DNA of 64,000 bases, taken from assembly GCF_008274585.1 (NCBI RefSeq), contig NZ_VTRT01000005.1, forward strand, positions 186,001-250,000. Direction: 5' to 3'. The position numbers and the translations under genes were made by a program. Below, piece after piece: positions 1 through 8,900 of the stretch (positions within the stretch are counted from its first letter, which is position 1; each line of letters opens with the position of its first letter). This DNA is from Pedobacter sp. BS3. Its GTDB lineage: Bacteria > Bacteroidota > Bacteroidia > Sphingobacteriales > Sphingobacteriaceae. Under the pieces are notes generated by a model. That model searched no databases. It saw only the letters and a program-made list of their open reading frames with translations, and was not told the DNA's origin.

Positions 1-2
1 AA

Positions 3-1454
3 ATTACCAACCGTATCCGTTTTTTAAATGATGTTGGCCTGGGCTATTTAACGCTGAACCGTTTATCCAATACGCTTTCCGGCGGCGAATCGCAGCGCAT
101 TAACCTGGCTACGTCGCTGGGCAGTTCGCTGGTAGGGTCGGTATATGTGCTTGATGAGCCCAGCATCGGCCTGCATCCACGCGATACACAACGGTTAATC
201 GGTGTGCTGAAATCTTTACGGGATGTGGGAAATACCGTGCTGGTAGTAGAGCACGAGGAAGAAATTATGGAAGCGGCAGACCACCTGATTGATATTGGCC
301 CCGAAGCCGGAACACATGGCGGGAACCTGATCTTTACCGGAACCTATCAGCAGATCATCACTGATGAGGATAGTCTCACTGGCCGTTACCTGAGTGGGAA
401 AGATGAGATTGCTGTGCCGGCTTCCCGTCGCAAGTGGAATCATTTTATCGAGATTAAAGGGGCACGCGAAAATAACCTGAAGAATATGGATGTTAAATTC
501 CCGCTCAATGTGCTAACCTGTGTTACCGGTGTTTCCGGGTCCGGGAAAACCAGCCTGGTGAAGCGTATTTTGCAGCCCGCTTTACAGAAGGCGCTGGGCA
601 ATTATTCCGGCGAGCAAACAGGCGCCTACGACAGCCTGGAAGGCGATATTCGGTTAGTGGAGCAGGTAGAGCTTGTGGATCAGAATCCTATCGGGCGTTC
701 ATCACGCTCTAACCCGGTAACCTATGTAAAGGCCTGGGACGAGATCCGCAACCTGTACGCTTCGCAGCCTGCGGCCAAATCTGCCGGGCTGAAGCCCGCG
801 GCCTTTTCGTTCAACGTAGAAGGCGGCCGGTGCGATGTGTGCCAGGGCGAAGGCGAGGTAAAGATTGAGATGCAGTTTATGGCCGATATTTACCTGCCCT
901 GCGAAGCCTGTGGCGGCAAACGCTTTAAGCAGCATGTACTGGATGTTACCTATAAGGATAAAAATGTTGCCGAGGTGCTTGACCTGACCATCGATGAGGC
1001 GCTGGAGTTTTTTAAGGATGAGCATAAGATCATCAATAAATTACAGCCCCTGGTGGATGTTGGCCTGGGATATGTGCATTTGGGGCAATCGTCCAACACG
1101 CTTTCGGGTGGCGAGGCGCAGCGTATTAAGCTGGCCTCTTTCCTGATCAAGGGTAATAACAGCAGCAAAACGCTTTTTATTTTCGATGAGCCTACCACCG
1201 GTTTGCATTTTCACGATATTAAAAAGCTGCTGAAATCATTTAATGCCTTAATTGAGCAGGGCAATACCATTATTGTGATAGAGCATAATATGGATGTGAT
1301 TAAATGTGCCGACTGGATTATTGACATTGGCCCCGAAGGCGGCGATCAGGGTGGTAATATTGTGTTTGAAGGTGTTCCTGAAGATATCATCCGGCAGGAA
1401 ACATCGTACACCGGTAAGTTTTTGAAAGAACGGTTTAGGGGAGGTAGAAGGTAG
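3..1454 (+). CDS. uvrA: Excinuclease ABC subunit UvrA, C-terminal part (5' end outside window)
   Basis: DNA-damage recognition ATPase of nucleotide excision repair. The reading frame is open from base 3, so the gene starts upstream of the window; about 483 residues are visible. Visible in order: the signature LSGGESQRINLA and Walker B YVLDEPSIGLHPRD of the first ATPase, then Walker A GVSGSGKTSL of the second, the motif DQNPIGRSSRSNPVTY, a zinc finger (CDVC ... CEAC around 830-915), a second signature LSGGEAQRIKLA and DEPTTGLHFHD. These are family hallmarks. Bacteroidota often carry two UvrA paralogs, and I cannot say which one this is. No operon partner is visible downstream; about 300 bp of repeat-rich DNA follows. 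Confidence 0.95.
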   Translation: MTNRIRFLNDVGLGYLTLNRLSNTLSGGESQRINLATSLGSSLVGSVYVLDEPSIGLHPRDTQRLIGVLKSLRDVGNTVLVVEHEEEIMEAADHLIDIGPEAGTHGGNLIFTGTYQQIITDEDSLTGRYLSGKDEIAVPASRRKWNHFIEIKGARENNLKNMDVKFPLNVLTCVTGVSGSGKTSLVKRILQPALQKALGNYSGEQTGAYDSLEGDIRLVEQVELVDQNPIGRSSRSNPVTYVKAWDEIRNLYASQPAAKSAGLKPAAFSFNVEGGRCDVCQGEGEVKIEMQFMADIYLPCEACGGKRFKQHVLDVTYKDKNVAEVLDLTIDEALEFFKDEHKIINKLQPLVDVGLGYVHLGQSSNTLSGGEAQRIKLASFLIKGNNSSKTLFIFDEPTTGLHFHDIKKLLKSFNALIEQGNTIIVIEHNMDVIKCADWIIDIGPEGGDQGGNIVFEGVPEDIIRQETSYTGKFLKERFRGGRR

Positions 1455-1761
1455 AAGGTTGAGGGTAGAAGGTTTAAGGCGTAAGGTAGCTAATGGCTTA
1501 TGGTTCATAGTGCATAGTCCGGAAGTCGGTAAAGTCAGAAAAGACAGGAAGTAAGAAGTTGAAAGCAGAAGGCTCAAAGCAAAAACCATGGATAGAACAA
1601 AGTAGCACGGTCCAGCTGCCCTCTCCCTCGGAGATGAGTTGGGTGTGAGGCCAAGCAAGAAACAAGAAGTTGAAAGTTAGTTAAAACACTGATATAACAA
1701 AATAGCATTGCCAAACTCCCTCTCCTTTGGAGAGGGCTGGGGTGAGGCTGAAACACAAACA
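1446..1761. repeat. Repeat-rich intergenic stretch
   Basis: No gene seen here. It contains purine-rich runs built from variants of GTAGAAGGT and AAGTTGAAAG, a GGTTTAAGGCGTAAGGT stretch near 1471 that matches the arm of the hairpin at 50378-50416, and two copies of a dispersed stem-loop. Copy one (about 1617-1652) is degenerate. Copy two has CCCTCTCC-TTT-GGAGAGGG at 1718-1736 followed by CTGGGGTGAGG. The same family recurs at 39497-39600, 53136-53216 and 56566-56640. Copy two ends only about 12 bp before the SMR gene, so it would lie in that gene's 5' leader. Confidence 0.7.
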
Positions 1762-2088
1762 ATGAACTGGATATTACTCATTATTGCCGGCTTATTTGAG
1801 GTTGGTTTTACTACATGCCTTGGAAAGGCAAAAGAGACTACTGGTACCGTAATGGGACTCTGGATAACCGGCTTTTTTATCTCGCTTACCATAAGCATGC
1901 TTCTTCTGTATAAGGCTACGCAAACGTTGCCCATGGGTACCGCTTATGCCGTATGGACCGGTATCGGAGCGGTTGGAACGGTACTGGTGGGTATTATCTT
2001 CTTTAAAGAACCGGCTGATTTCTGGCGATTGTTCTTTATCGTTACACTTATCGCTTCTATCGCCGGGCTGAAACTGGTATCACACTAA
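1762..2088 (+). CDS. SMR-family small exporter, SugE/Gdx-like
   Basis: 108-residue inner-membrane protein with four hydrophobic helices, the usual SMR length. Visible: MNWILLIIAGLFEV at the start with the conserved membrane Glu of helix 1, and the motif GTAYAVWTGIGAVG of helix 3, which is closer to the SugE/Gdx (guanidinium/quaternary cation exporter) branch than to EmrE. The frame is open further upstream to 1708, but that part translates the dispersed stem-loop repeat, so ATG 1762 is chosen as the start. It stands alone on this strand. No guanidine riboswitch fold was recognised in the short leader. Substrate is inferred from the motif only. Confidence 0.88.
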   Translation: MNWILLIIAGLFEVGFTTCLGKAKETTGTVMGLWITGFFISLTISMLLLYKATQTLPMGTAYAVWTGIGAVGTVLVGIIFFKEPADFWRLFFIVTLIASIAGLKLVSH

Positions 2089-2108
2089 AATTTTGTGAAC
2101 TGCAAATA

Positions 2109-2240
2109 GGTGTCTAAAAAGTCAACAAAACCATCAATTTACAGTCACGCTAACCCCGAATTCTCGGGGGAAGCGTCTGTAGCCATGATGAACCAATCCT
2201 TCGACAAGCTCAGAATGACCATAGTTGACTTTTATACACC
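2109..2240. mobile_element. MITE-like element with imperfect terminal inverted repeats
   Basis: The ends form an inverted repeat: GGTGTCTAAAAAGTCAAC at 2109-2126 against GTTGACTTTTATACACC at 2224-2240, including a perfect 10-bp core (AAAAGTCAAC/GTTGACTTTT). Inside is a stem-loop CCCCGA-ATTC-TCGGGG at 2154-2169 and a segment reading TTCGACAAGCTCAGAATGAC, a motif I recall as a common intergenic repeat in Bacteroidota. No transposase lies inside. About 132 bp. Non-autonomous mobility is an inference from structure. Confidence 0.55.
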
Positions 2241-2279
2241 CTCATTGCTATGTACTTGTTTTTATAAAAACCGATTTGT

Positions 2280-2314
2280 AATTTTGGTATACCAATTATT
2301 GGATAACCAAAATT
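2280..2314. promoter_or_regulatory. Two tandem GntR/UxuR-like operator palindromes
   Basis: A perfect 12-bp palindrome TTGGTATACCAA lies at 2284-2295, and a near copy TTGGATAACCAA at 2299-2310, 15 bp centre to centre. The outer edges also pair (AATTTTGGT at 2280 with ACCAAAATT). The first matches the textbook UxuR/ExuR-type GntR operator ATTGGTATACCAAT. The pair ends 14 bp before the ATG of the alginate lyase, where a repressor would block transcription. Control by a uronate-sensing GntR protein is inferred; no such gene is in the window. Confidence 0.6.
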
Positions 2315-2323
2315 AAGCGAATC

Positions 2324-3208
2324 ATGAAAAATAATCTCACTCATGTAGTTCTGCCGCTGGTATGCTTTGTTTTTCTGGCAGCAGCATGTTCTAAACCAAA
2401 ATCAGCAGAAAACCTTATTCCTGTTAATAATACTTCATCTCCGGCAACGGTTAATACCAATCCGTCACCGTATGATGTGTTAAACCTGGGCAGTATATGG
2501 AAATTATCTGTTCCGGTTGATGCCAACGGGGGCAATACAGGAGCGGCAACTACTATCTCTAACACTAAATTGAAAAATGGGTACACTTCCGAATATTTTT
2601 ATACCATTGATTCCCCTTATAATAACGTGGTGCGTTTATGGTGTCCGGTAAACGGAGCGACAACGTCGCCCGGTTCCGGTTCAGATCATCCCCGTACAGA
2701 ATTAATTGAATATCCGTTGCTGTGGTATACCCAGGATCAGAGTGGCATTAGCGGTGAAACTATTGGCGGCCGGCTGGATGCTCAGGTAGCCGTAAAGCAA
2801 TTTTCGTCAACCGGCGATATCATTATCGGGCAGATTCATGGAGGCGGGACAATTGCTTCCAGCTATCCGTTTGTCATGCTGCATGCACGGCATGATACCG
2901 TTATTGTATACGTAAAAGGCGATACGGTAGGAAATGCCGGAACAGTAAAAAATGTGTTGTTGAAAAATGTGGCATTAGGAGCTAAAATTACCTTTTCTAT
3001 AACAGACAGCACAAATAACAAACTTTATTTTAAAGCTTCTGCTCCCGGGGCTACAGGAACCGGTCAGTGGAATACCGATGTGCCTGCAAACTGGCGACAT
3101 GTACAGGTGCGGTTTTCGGCAGGAAACTATTTACAGGATCATGATCCGAATGCTCCGGACTCACAAGGCTCTAAAGTGAACGTTTACAGCCTGAAAATTA
3201 CACATTAG
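2324..3208 (+). CDS. Alginate lyase, polysaccharide lyase family 7, lipoprotein
   Basis: Predicted to cleave alginate by beta-elimination. 294 residues: a lipoprotein signal with the lipobox Cys in FLAAACSKP, an Asn/Thr/Pro-rich linker to about residue 48, then one PL7 jelly-roll domain. The three family motifs are present: RTEL (about residue 124), QIH in IIIGQIHGGG (about 170), and VRFSAGNYLQD near the C terminus in place of the usual YFKAGxYxQ, so the third motif is atypical. The surface-lipoprotein location suggests attack on polymer outside the cell. It stands alone, with no SusCD or other alginate genes next to it, behind tandem GntR-like palindromes. Its 3' end overlaps the convergent Ppx gene by 11 bp. 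Confidence 0.88.
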   Translation: MKNNLTHVVLPLVCFVFLAAACSKPKSAENLIPVNNTSSPATVNTNPSPYDVLNLGSIWKLSVPVDANGGNTGAATTISNTKLKNGYTSEYFYTIDSPYNNVVRLWCPVNGATTSPGSGSDHPRTELIEYPLLWYTQDQSGISGETIGGRLDAQVAVKQFSSTGDIIIGQIHGGGTIASSYPFVMLHARHDTVIVYVKGDTVGNAGTVKNVLLKNVALGAKITFSITDSTNNKLYFKASAPGATGTGQWNTDVPANWRHVQVRFSAGNYLQDHDPNAPDSQGSKVNVYSLKITH

Positions 3209-4133
3209 GGCTATTGGACAGCATATTGTATAAAACACCTTCCTTTAAAGAAAACAGCGAAAGTACAATGTGATTGATATGCCCTGTTTTCAGGATATAG
3301 GAAGTTAACACCGTTGCTACAACGATCATATCAACCCTTACGGGGATGATGTCCTGGTCAGCAGCACGTTGCTGATGATTGGAGCGTATGATGTAGTTTG
3401 CTATCGCATCAAATTCCTGTATGCTAAAGGAATAAGAAGTCGCTTTAACATCCGGCGTCGGGTGCTGAAACTTGCGAATAACTAATGTCGCATAGGTCTC
3501 GAATGTCCCGGCAGAGCCGATAAGGATTTGTGGTTTGTATAAAGTGATTTGCTGTCGCAGATCCTGTAACGTGTTATCCAGAAAATGATGAATGGCGCTG
3601 ATATCCGGTTCAGAAATAGGGTCTGAATGATGGAATGCCGCCATGAGTCTGGCAGCGCCGATAGGATAGCTTTTCTTCCATAAGATCTTATAGGGATTAC
3701 AGATAATAAACTCCACACTTCCGCCGCCAATATCCATAATGAGCGATGTTTGAGTAATGTTGACAGCATGTTTCACTCCATGCCAGATGTATTCAGCTTC
3801 CTGGTCGCCAGTGATGAGTTCTATGCTGATGCCCGTTTTTTGTTTAACGGCGGCTATAAATTCAGCACCGTTGGTCGCAGTCCGCAAAGCGGCTGTTCCA
3901 AAAGCCCGAACCTTGTCTACATTATATTCCGCTATCTTGTCGGCAAAGCCTTCGAGGATACGCAAAGCCCTGTCAAAAGCTGTAGCGTTAATGATTCCTG
4001 CATTAATTCCACCTTCACCGAGACGAGAATCCGCGGAAGTTTTTACCAGTTCCCGGATGCGGTTATCGTTGTCAATCTCAACAATCAGCAGATGGAAAGT
4101 GTTGGTTCCGAGGTCTAATATGGCGGCTCTCAT
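3198..4133 (-). CDS. Ppx/GppA-family phosphatase (exopolyphosphatase-like)
   Basis: 311 residues with the ASKHA phosphatase fold. Visible: the N-terminal phosphate loop DLGTNTFHLL, FGTAALRTATN (about residue 78), the catalytic-region ITGDQEAEY, the second phosphate loop DIGGGSVEF (about 137), and IGSAGTFET. This is the short single-module form, without the C-terminal HD domain of E. coli Ppx. The role would be hydrolysis of polyphosphate or (p)ppGpp-related pppGpp; the sequence cannot separate the two. It is divergent from the ECF sigma gene (113 bp between) and convergent with the lyase. Confidence 0.88.
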   Translation of the reverse strand: MRAAILDLGTNTFHLLIVEIDNDNRIRELVKTSADSRLGEGGINAGIINATAFDRALRILEGFADKIAEYNVDKVRAFGTAALRTATNGAEFIAAVKQKTGISIELITGDQEAEYIWHGVKHAVNITQTSLIMDIGGGSVEFIICNPYKILWKKSYPIGAARLMAAFHHSDPISEPDISAIHHFLDNTLQDLRQQITLYKPQILIGSAGTFETYATLVIRKFQHPTPDVKATSYSFSIQEFDAIANYIIRSNHQQRAADQDIIPVRVDMIVVATVLTSYILKTGHINHIVLSLFSLKEGVLYNMLSNSPNV

Positions 4134-4246
4134 AAAATTAATAACGGTTCGGTAAAAAATAAGGGCTTAAAATAGGCTTTTTAATGTTTTAATAAAAAAA
4201 CGGTCTTTGTTTTAATAAAAGTAGTCTATTATACTGAACAACGCCC

Positions 4247-4846
4247 GTGATTTCTGTGAGTGATAAAGCAAATAAGCAGAAAATAGAGGATTGGAATGTT
4301 TTTGAACGTCTGATAAATGGCGATGGGGGCGCTTTTGATTTACTTTTTAAAAAATTTTATCCAGGTTTGTTGCGTTTTGCAAGGACACTACTGCCTCATC
4401 CAAGCGATGAAGCTGAAGACATAATATCGGATGTTTTTTGCAATCTGTGGGAAAATAGAGCTAAAATAAATATACACTCATCAGTAGCGGGATATTTGTA
4501 CACAGCCACGCGTAACCACATTCTTAATAAACATAAAAAGGCCAAGCTTATACTTTTTGAAATGGAAGACTCGGTAAATGAAATAGCCGATGTAAATTAT
4601 CAACTGCCTGATGATTTAATGACCTATAAAGAAATTGATAAACGCATCCTTGAATTAATAAATTTACTGCCTGAGCGTACGCGGCAGGTATTTATTATGA
4701 ACCGGGATGAAGATTTAACTTATGAGGAAATAGCCTCTGCATTAAATATCTCGATAAATACGGTAAAAACCCACATGTTTCGGGCGCTTCGATTTTTAAA
4801 ATCAGCTTTTTATACCATTTTATTGGCTTTACAGGCATTTTGGTAA
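4247..4846 (+). CDS. ECF RNA polymerase sigma factor (FecI-like)
   Basis: 199 residues. Sigma-70 region 2 spans about residues 28-95 (FYPGLLRFARTLL ... DVFCNLWENR) and region 4 about 130-185 (LPERTRQVFIMNRDEDLTYEEIA, then a helix-turn-helix with INTVKTHMFRAL). No ATG fits the frame, so a GTG at 4247 or 4256 must start it. It is the first gene of the locus and is followed after 86 bp by a FecR anti-sigma gene and an STN-bearing SusC, the standard trans-envelope signalling trio of Bacteroidota. It is expected to activate the downstream genes when SusC engages its substrate. Confidence 0.92.
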   Translation: MISVSDKANKQKIEDWNVFERLINGDGGAFDLLFKKFYPGLLRFARTLLPHPSDEAEDIISDVFCNLWENRAKINIHSSVAGYLYTATRNHILNKHKKAKLILFEMEDSVNEIADVNYQLPDDLMTYKEIDKRILELINLLPERTRQVFIMNRDEDLTYEEIASALNISINTVKTHMFRALRFLKSAFYTILLALQAFW

Positions 4847-4932
4847 AATATTCAGAAAAAAAATAAAAAAGTTGTCACGAGGTTCTTCAAAAGAATTGTC
4901 ATTACAATATACAAGTATTGTATACTGTAAAA

Positions 4933-5910
4933 ATGACAATGGAAGAAAAAGAGATTTTTTTGCTTATTACACGTTACCTGGCTTCACATACCAGCGATGA
5001 AGAAAATAAGGTAATAGAACAATGGATTGAACAATCCGAAGATAACAAGCGTACTTTTCAAGCTATAAACCTCATCTGGAATAAGGGCCGTGTACCTGTT
5101 TCTGCCGAAGAAACGGAACAGGCACTTAAAAAGGTTAGGGCGAGGTTGCGCATTGGTGAGAATAAAAAATCAGCAGTCAGAAAATTGGTTGTATGGTCGC
5201 GGCAAATTGCGGCTGCAATACTTGTTGTAGGTATTGCCTGTTTTATTTATTACCAGCGGCACCGGATTGTATATCTTACCAAGACAACAACCTCAACGAT
5301 AGATTCAGTGCGTTTGAGCGATGGATCAGTTATTTACCTGTCATTGCATAGTAAATTACGTTATCCGGAACATATTACCGGAAAACAGCGGCAAGTATTT
5401 TTAGAGGCAGGTGAAGCTTTTTTTAAGATAGCCAGAGATACTACCCGGCCCTTTTCTGTAGAAATTAATGATTCTAAAGTTACGGTATTAGGTACATCAT
5501 TCAATATCAGGAATATGCCGCAGGATGTTGAACTCAGCGTAAATACAGGAAAAGTACTTTTTGAGCTCTTGAATGATGATAACAGTAAAACATTGCTTAC
5601 CCATGGCATGGCAGTAGCTTATAACAGGGTAACTCATGCTGTCAGGCATTTTTCATCCGTCAATATGAACAATACCTTTTGGATGAATAAAGAGCTGAAC
5701 TTTGAAAATGCCTCGCTTACCGAAGTGTTCAAAAGTCTTGAAAATGCATACAATGTAAAGTTTGTTGTACCAGATTCAATCAGAACATTTAACAAGTTCA
5801 ATGCCGAATTTAAAAATACAAGCTTAGAGAATGTTTTGAAGGTATTACGGAAAGTTTATCCGGTAGATATCAACAGACAGGGAGATGAAATAATAATAAG
5901 GAACAAATAA
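4933..5910 (+). CDS. FecR-family anti-sigma factor
   Basis: 325 residues. A cytoplasmic N-terminal region (about 1-90) binds the sigma factor, one membrane helix follows (IAAAILVVGIACFIYY, about 90-107), then a periplasmic FecR domain (about 120-225, with RLSDGSVIYL, GEAFFKIARD and VLGTSFNIR) and a C-terminal DUF4974-like domain (about 245-322, LNFENASLTEVFKSLENAYN). The frame opens with a TTG at 4918, but ATG 4933 (or 4939) gives a normal N terminus and is preferred. It lies between its cognate sigma gene and susC, as in other Bacteroidota surface-signalling loci. It should hold the sigma factor until SusC signals. Confidence 0.92.
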   Translation: MTMEEKEIFLLITRYLASHTSDEENKVIEQWIEQSEDNKRTFQAINLIWNKGRVPVSAEETEQALKKVRARLRIGENKKSAVRKLVVWSRQIAAAILVVGIACFIYYQRHRIVYLTKTTTSTIDSVRLSDGSVIYLSLHSKLRYPEHITGKQRQVFLEAGEAFFKIARDTTRPFSVEINDSKVTVLGTSFNIRNMPQDVELSVNTGKVLFELLNDDNSKTLLTHGMAVAYNRVTHAVRHFSSVNMNNTFWMNKELNFENASLTEVFKSLENAYNVKFVVPDSIRTFNKFNAEFKNTSLENVLKVLRKVYPVDINRQGDEIIIRNK

Positions 5911-5929
5911 ATACTTACATGATTAAACT

Positions 5930-8900
5930 ATGACTACAAACTGTTCGGGAAACAAAACCAGGCTAAAGGCGCTGGCATTAATGTGTTTTCTCTCATTGTC
6001 GTTTGCTTTAAACTCTGGCCTGGCACAGGCTGGCTCAGGGCGGGTAAGAGAAGAGAAGCTTGTTAATGTGTTAGACATGCTAAAAAAGAAGTATCACAAA
6101 ACATTTGTTTATGAAGCTTCAACTATTGATTTAAGTACTACTGTAAGGTTTAATGAAACTGCAACATCGCTTGAAGAAATATTAAAACAATTTTCTGCTA
6201 TCGGTATAGGGTATGAAATACTTGATAACATCATAGTCTTAAAGAAAATTGCATCCAAAAGTACGGCACCGGTACAAAAAACTATTAAAGGACGCGTGGT
6301 AACTTCCACAAATGGTGAGCAGGAAATCCTGGCGGGGGTAATTGTTACCGAAAAGGGAACGAAGAATACCACCGTAACTAACGCTGCCGGGGAGTTTCGT
6401 ATATCGGTTGGTAGCAATGCCGTGTTGGTTTTTACCATGATTGGCTTCAAACCTAAAGAGGTACCAGCTACCGATAATCTCCTTGTGGTTCTTGAAACAG
6501 ATGTGATCAGCTTGAATGAGATCGTAGTATCGGATGGCTATCAAAGTATTGATAAAAAATTATATACCGGGGCGGCTGCCACTATAAAGGGCTCTACAGT
6601 AAAGCAAGAGGGAATTACAGACATAAGCCGTATGCTTGAGGGACGGGTAGCTGGTTTAAATATTCAGAACGTTTCAGGAACTTTTGGCTCAGCGCCCAAA
6701 ATCAGGATCAGGGGCGTTACCTCAATTTCGGGTGATAATAAGCCACTATGGGTTATTGATGGTGTGATTTTAGAAGATGTGGTGAATGTAACCAATGATC
6801 AGCTTGCCAGTGGTAATGCACTAACATTATTAGGATCATCGGTAGCTGGAATTAATGTGGAAGACATTGAGAGCTTTGACATATTGCAGGATGCCTCGGC
6901 AACAGCTTTATACGGCGCAAGGGCTATGAATGGGGTAGTGGTGATAAACACTAAAAAAGGCCGTCAGGGGAAACCATCTGTATCGTACACAGGAAGTTAT
7001 TCCACTTATCTAAAGCCATCTTACAATAGCCTTAACATAATGAATTCACGCGATCAGATGGCAGTTTATCAAAGCATGCAGGATAAATATTACCTGAAAT
7101 ATGGCCCTGCAAAGAACCAGGCTACCGGGGGAATCTTTACCAAAATGGCCAACCTTATTAGTACGCCAGATGCTAATGGAAATTTTGCTGTAGAAAATAC
7201 GCCCGAGGGCAGAGCGTCATTTCTGCAGCGTTACGCGGAGGCTAATACTGATTGGTTCGACATTCTGTTTAAGAATTCATTGTTACAAAAACATTCATTT
7301 AATGTGCAATCCGGTAATGAAAAGTCAACCAATTACCTCTCTGTTTCATTGACCAATGATGACGGTTGGACAGTAGGCAATAATTTAAAGTTATATACCG
7401 CACGGAACCGATCTACCTATCAATTCTCAAAAAAGGTTTCTCTGGATATGATGCTTAACGGTTCTATACGGAAGCAACGGTCTCCCGGTACTGTAAACCG
7501 GATAACCAACCTGGTGTTAGGAGCATATTCCCGCGATTTTGATATTAACCCGTATAGCTATGCGCTCAGCACCAGCAGAGCTTTAACAGCTTACGATGAG
7601 AATGGCAACCTGGAGTTTTTTACTAAGAATTATGCCCCGTTTAACATCTTGTATGAACTTGATAACAATTATATGAACCTGACCCAGCAGGATGTAAGTG
7701 CTCAGGCAGAAATTTCATATAAAATTATCAAAGGGCTTGAATACAGGATACTTGGTTCGGTACGGCATGTTAAAACCACTAATGAGCATATTATTAAAGA
7801 AAGTGCAAATGCGGCAGAAGCCTATCGGGCAGACTATAACGGCGCTATAAGAAGTGCCAATAAATATTTGTACCGGGATCCTGATGACCCTGAAGCAGTT
7901 GAGCGAACTACTGTATTGCCACAAGGGGGATTTTATGATCGTACAGATGACTATATGATTAATTATTACGGCCGCCAGTTACTTACTTACCGAAAAACTT
8001 TTGCCAATAAGCACATCATAGATGTATTGGCAGGGCAGGAGATCAAATATACCGACAGGCAAAATTCATTTAGTAATGGTTATGGCTATCAATATGATAA
8101 AGGTGGTATTCCCTTTATTGATTACCGCCTGGTTAAAAAGAACCTGGAATCTAACGATTACTATTATGGAATGAGCATGGATTACGATCGCTATGTGGCA
8201 CTATTCTCCAAAGCAACCTATTCATATAACGGTAAATATATTATTAATGGTTCGGCAAGGTATGATGGGTCAAATCGTATGGGGGCGTCACGCACAGCTC
8301 GCTGGTTACCCACCTGGACAGTTGGTGCAGCATGGAACGCGGACGAAGAGCCATTTATAAAAGGAATACCATCTATTAGCTATTTAAAAATCAGGGCCAC
8401 TTACGGCTTAACTGCCAGTGTTGGTAATGCCAGAAATTCTACGGTAAGGTTAGGGTATTCCAATACACCGCGACCGTATGCTGATGTTGAGTCGAGCATC
8501 TATATTGCGGGTTTAGAAAATTCAGATCTAACGTGGGAAAAGCAGCACGAAATGAACCTGGGGTTTGATATTGGCTTATTCAAAAATAAAGTAAACTTTA
8601 CATTAGACCTTTATGATCGAAGCTCCTTTGACCTGATCAGTGCCGTACAAACCTCCGGAATTGGGGGCGAAAGCGTTAAAACAGCAAACTATGCCGATCT
8701 TAAATCACATGGTATTGCGGCTACATTAACCAATAGTTTTATTCGAAATAAAGATGTAAACTGGTCTGCCACCTTAACATTTGCCTATAATGAAAACCGG
8801 ATAAAGAATATGCAAGATAAACCCCGGATCATTGATCTGGTACGACCAGAAGGTGGTGCTCAAAACGGTTATCCTGTAAGCGGGTTATATTCAATTGTAT

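Noticed and set aside
1708-1761. Upstream extension of the SMR gene
   Set aside because: These 18 codons translate the stem-loop repeat; ATG 1762 gives the normal length and N terminus.
1737-1761. Guanidine riboswitch before the SugE-like gene
   Set aside because: The leader is too short and is occupied by the repeat; no paired ACGR hairpins seen.
2110-2316. 68-codon frame with the SFDKLRMT motif
   Set aside because: It translates the MITE-like repeat; this motif is a familiar false gene in repeat-rich Bacteroidota genomes, and the frame has no domain or conserved context.
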